In this document: piece after piece, positions 6,619-6,673 of the stretch
Layout: each line of letters starts with the position of its first letter
Numbering within the stretch: the first letter of the stretch is position 1
Source of the DNA: an uncultured Clostridia bacterium
Lineage (GTDB): Bacteria > Bacillota > Clostridia > TANB77 > CAG-508
Assembly: GCA_947625075.1 (NCBI GenBank)
Contig: CANQMY010000063.1
Span: forward strand, 1 to 6,673
Direction: 5' to 3'
Length of the DNA: 6,673 nucleotides
Translations under genes and position numbers: made by a program
The notes under the pieces: model-generated
What the model saw: the letters and a program-made list of their open reading frames with translations, nothing else
Told to the model about the DNA's origin: nothing
Databases searched by the model: none

Positions 6619-6647
6619 TTAAATAAGTTCTATAGAATTGCTAAAAT
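6619..6647 (+). promoter_or_regulatory. Degenerate promoter counterpart in copy B
   Basis: TAAAAT (6642-6647) matches the copy A -10. The hexamer 17 bases upstream is TTAAAT (6619-6624) instead of TTGACT, so the -35 is much weaker. The spacer contains the perfect palindrome TTCTATAGAA (6628-6637). It would drive a gene beyond the window end if functional. Confidence 0.35.
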
Positions 6648-6673
6648 AATTATAAAATTAATAAAAAATGATA

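Larger units (their letters stand above)
6389..6668. repeat. Intergenic repeat element, copy B
   Basis: Second copy of the element at 4298-4579, starting about 134 bases after the unknown gene's stop. It has the same blocks in the same order and almost the same spacing (net two-base difference across the element): left arm, AAATATAGCATAA (6429-6441), AAATCAAGATAA (6452-6463), inner hairpin, right arm, AACATAATA, and the 45-base block 6624-6668. The window ends five bases later, so what follows is unseen. By analogy with copy A, another gene could start roughly 80 bases beyond the end. The stretch 6256-6388 between the gene and this copy holds nothing I can support as a gene. Confidence 0.88.

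Noticed and set aside
4298..6668. CRISPR array, integron attC sites or an insertion sequence
   Set aside because: There are only two long repeats 2 kb apart, with no short regular repeats and no transposase, integrase or reverse transcriptase reading frame in the window. A MITE-like origin remains possible but target duplications were not identified.

Overview
The window is very AT-rich, with codon use dominated by AAA, ATA, AGA and TTA, strong purine-rich Shine-Dalgarno (SD) sites and ordinary TAA/TAG stops. Together with a bacterial PheS carrying a four-cysteine insert, a flavodiiron protein and a clostridial-style pilin-like leader, this points to an anaerobic low-GC member of the Bacillota, probably a gut-type Clostridia. 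Genus cannot be decided from the sequence.

Left part (1-4269): a compact housekeeping run, all on the plus strand. It holds the 3' end of pheS, complete pheT, and a complete A-type flavoprotein (flavodiiron, FprA-like). Gaps are only 33 and 39 bases and no terminator is visible between the genes, so co-transcription is likely. PheS and PheT form the (alpha-beta)2 phenylalanyl-tRNA synthetase. FprA detoxifies O2 and/or NO. The fprA start is unusual: a perfect SD touches the pheT stop but lies 31 bases from the fprA ATG, and a perfect 9-bp hairpin fills most of that gap. Folding it leaves an effective spacing of 9.

Right part (4270-6673): an accessory region. A secreted or membrane-anchored protein with a type IV pilin-like N-terminal segment starts at 4658. 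Its frame ends at 5224, and a second frame continues to 6255, most simply explained by a single-base frameshift near 5204-5206. This gene lies between two copies of a non-coding element of about 280 bases (4298-4579 and 6389-6668), roughly 2.09 kb apart. Each copy has a nested inverted repeat with compensatory base changes, a conserved two-part motif in the unpaired part, and a 45-base block, 44/45 identical, that contains the -10 of a likely promoter.

The second element copy reaches the window end just where the next gene's leader would begin. I infer that the window catches one unit of a possible array of element-plus-pilin-like-gene cassettes. The repeated structured element is the best candidate here for something undescribed.
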